Assembly: GCF_937934665.1 (NCBI RefSeq)
Contig: NZ_CALGYW010000119.1
Coordinates: 1-14,126, forward strand
Direction: 5' to 3'
Length of the DNA: 14,126 nucleotides
From: an uncultured Anaerococcus sp.
GTDB taxonomy: Bacteria > Bacillota > Clostridia > Tissierellales > Peptoniphilaceae
Shown here: positions 13,893 to 14,126 of the stretch, piece by piece
Position numbering within the stretch: the first letter of the stretch is position 1
Layout of the letters: each line of letters opens with the position of its first letter
Notes under the pieces: model-generated
What the model saw: only the letters and a program-made list of their open reading frames with translations
What the model was told of the DNA's origin: nothing
Database searches by the model: none
Made by a program: the position numbers and the translations under genes

Positions 13893-14126
13893 ATTCGTCG
13901 TTTTCTCTCTCGCTTCGCTGCGAGGTGCTCCGCACGGGCCCTCCATGAGCCGGGCAGGCTAGCTCAAAATTACATAAGGTTTTTCATCAATTCCTACTGC
14001 GGTGTTACACACCTTGAGAAATTTTGAAAATCGTAAAAACTTTGCAAATTGAAGCCCTATCCCGATTTGGTTTCAAGCCCGTCGGCTCGAGGAAATCAAA
14101 TCGATGGAAGGTCTGACACTTTAGTG
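13893..14126. repeat. Structured inverted-repeat unit, copy B (reaches window edge)
   Basis: This matches copy A from ATTCGTCG to CTTTAGTG, with most positions conserved by eye. It carries an extra segment (13901-13938) holding two small perfect hairpins: CTCGC/GCGAG (13909-13924) and GTGC/GCAC (13925-13935). The outer arms (GAGCCGGGCAGGC and GCCCGTCGGCTC) still pair with a few mismatches. The unit may continue beyond the window. Confidence 0.75.

Noticed and set aside
1..14126. tRNA, rRNA, CRISPR array, phage or complete insertion sequence
   Set aside because: No cloverleaf with a CCA-type end, no rRNA-like stretch, no regularly spaced identical repeats, and no transposase, integrase or phage gene could be recognised.

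Overview
The window is AT-rich DNA with strong AGGAGG-type ribosome binding sites, tightly overlapping operons, lipoprotein signal peptides and an SH3-domain lipoprotein, all of which point to a low-GC Gram-positive bacterium. The overall style suggests an anaerobic coccus of the Anaerococcus/Peptoniphilus kind. That genus-level guess is inference; no rRNA or marker gene is present to settle it.

Positions 1-3860 hold an operon on the minus strand: a four-segment membrane protein, a UgpC/MsmX-type ATPase, two inner-membrane permeases of the MalF/UgpA and MalG/UgpE type, and a UgpB-like lipoprotein that runs off the left edge. The lipoprotein gene also has its own promoter. Together they make a carbohydrate or glycerol-phosphate class ABC importer.

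Positions 3865-4036 hold a 172-bp imperfect palindrome whose ends resemble insertion-sequence termini. It separates the importer from a second minus-strand operon (4042-7968), read from a good promoter near 7990. That operon encodes a membrane glycosyltransferase, a second glycosyltransferase, a Wzz/CpsC-like chain-length protein with a long acidic tail, a BY-kinase-fold protein with degenerate nucleotide-binding motifs, and an SH3 lipoprotein. It looks like a compact cell-surface glycan module with a non-catalytic version of the usual kinase. It is the most unusual coding part of the window.

Divergent from that operon is gltS, a Na+/glutamate symporter. It ends at a bidirectional terminator shared with a convergent two-gene operon (a DJ-1/PfpI protein and an atypical SDR/epimerase-like protein lacking the usual Tyr-x-x-x-Lys pair). 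Next comes a complete transketolase gene, also on the minus strand, with its own promoter and terminator.

From 13078 to the right edge there is about 1 kb with no convincing gene. It holds a series of hairpins, a short dispersed direct repeat, and two diverged copies (about 200 nt each) of a long inverted-repeat unit. The copies keep their pairing but not their reading frame, which suggests a structured non-coding repeat.
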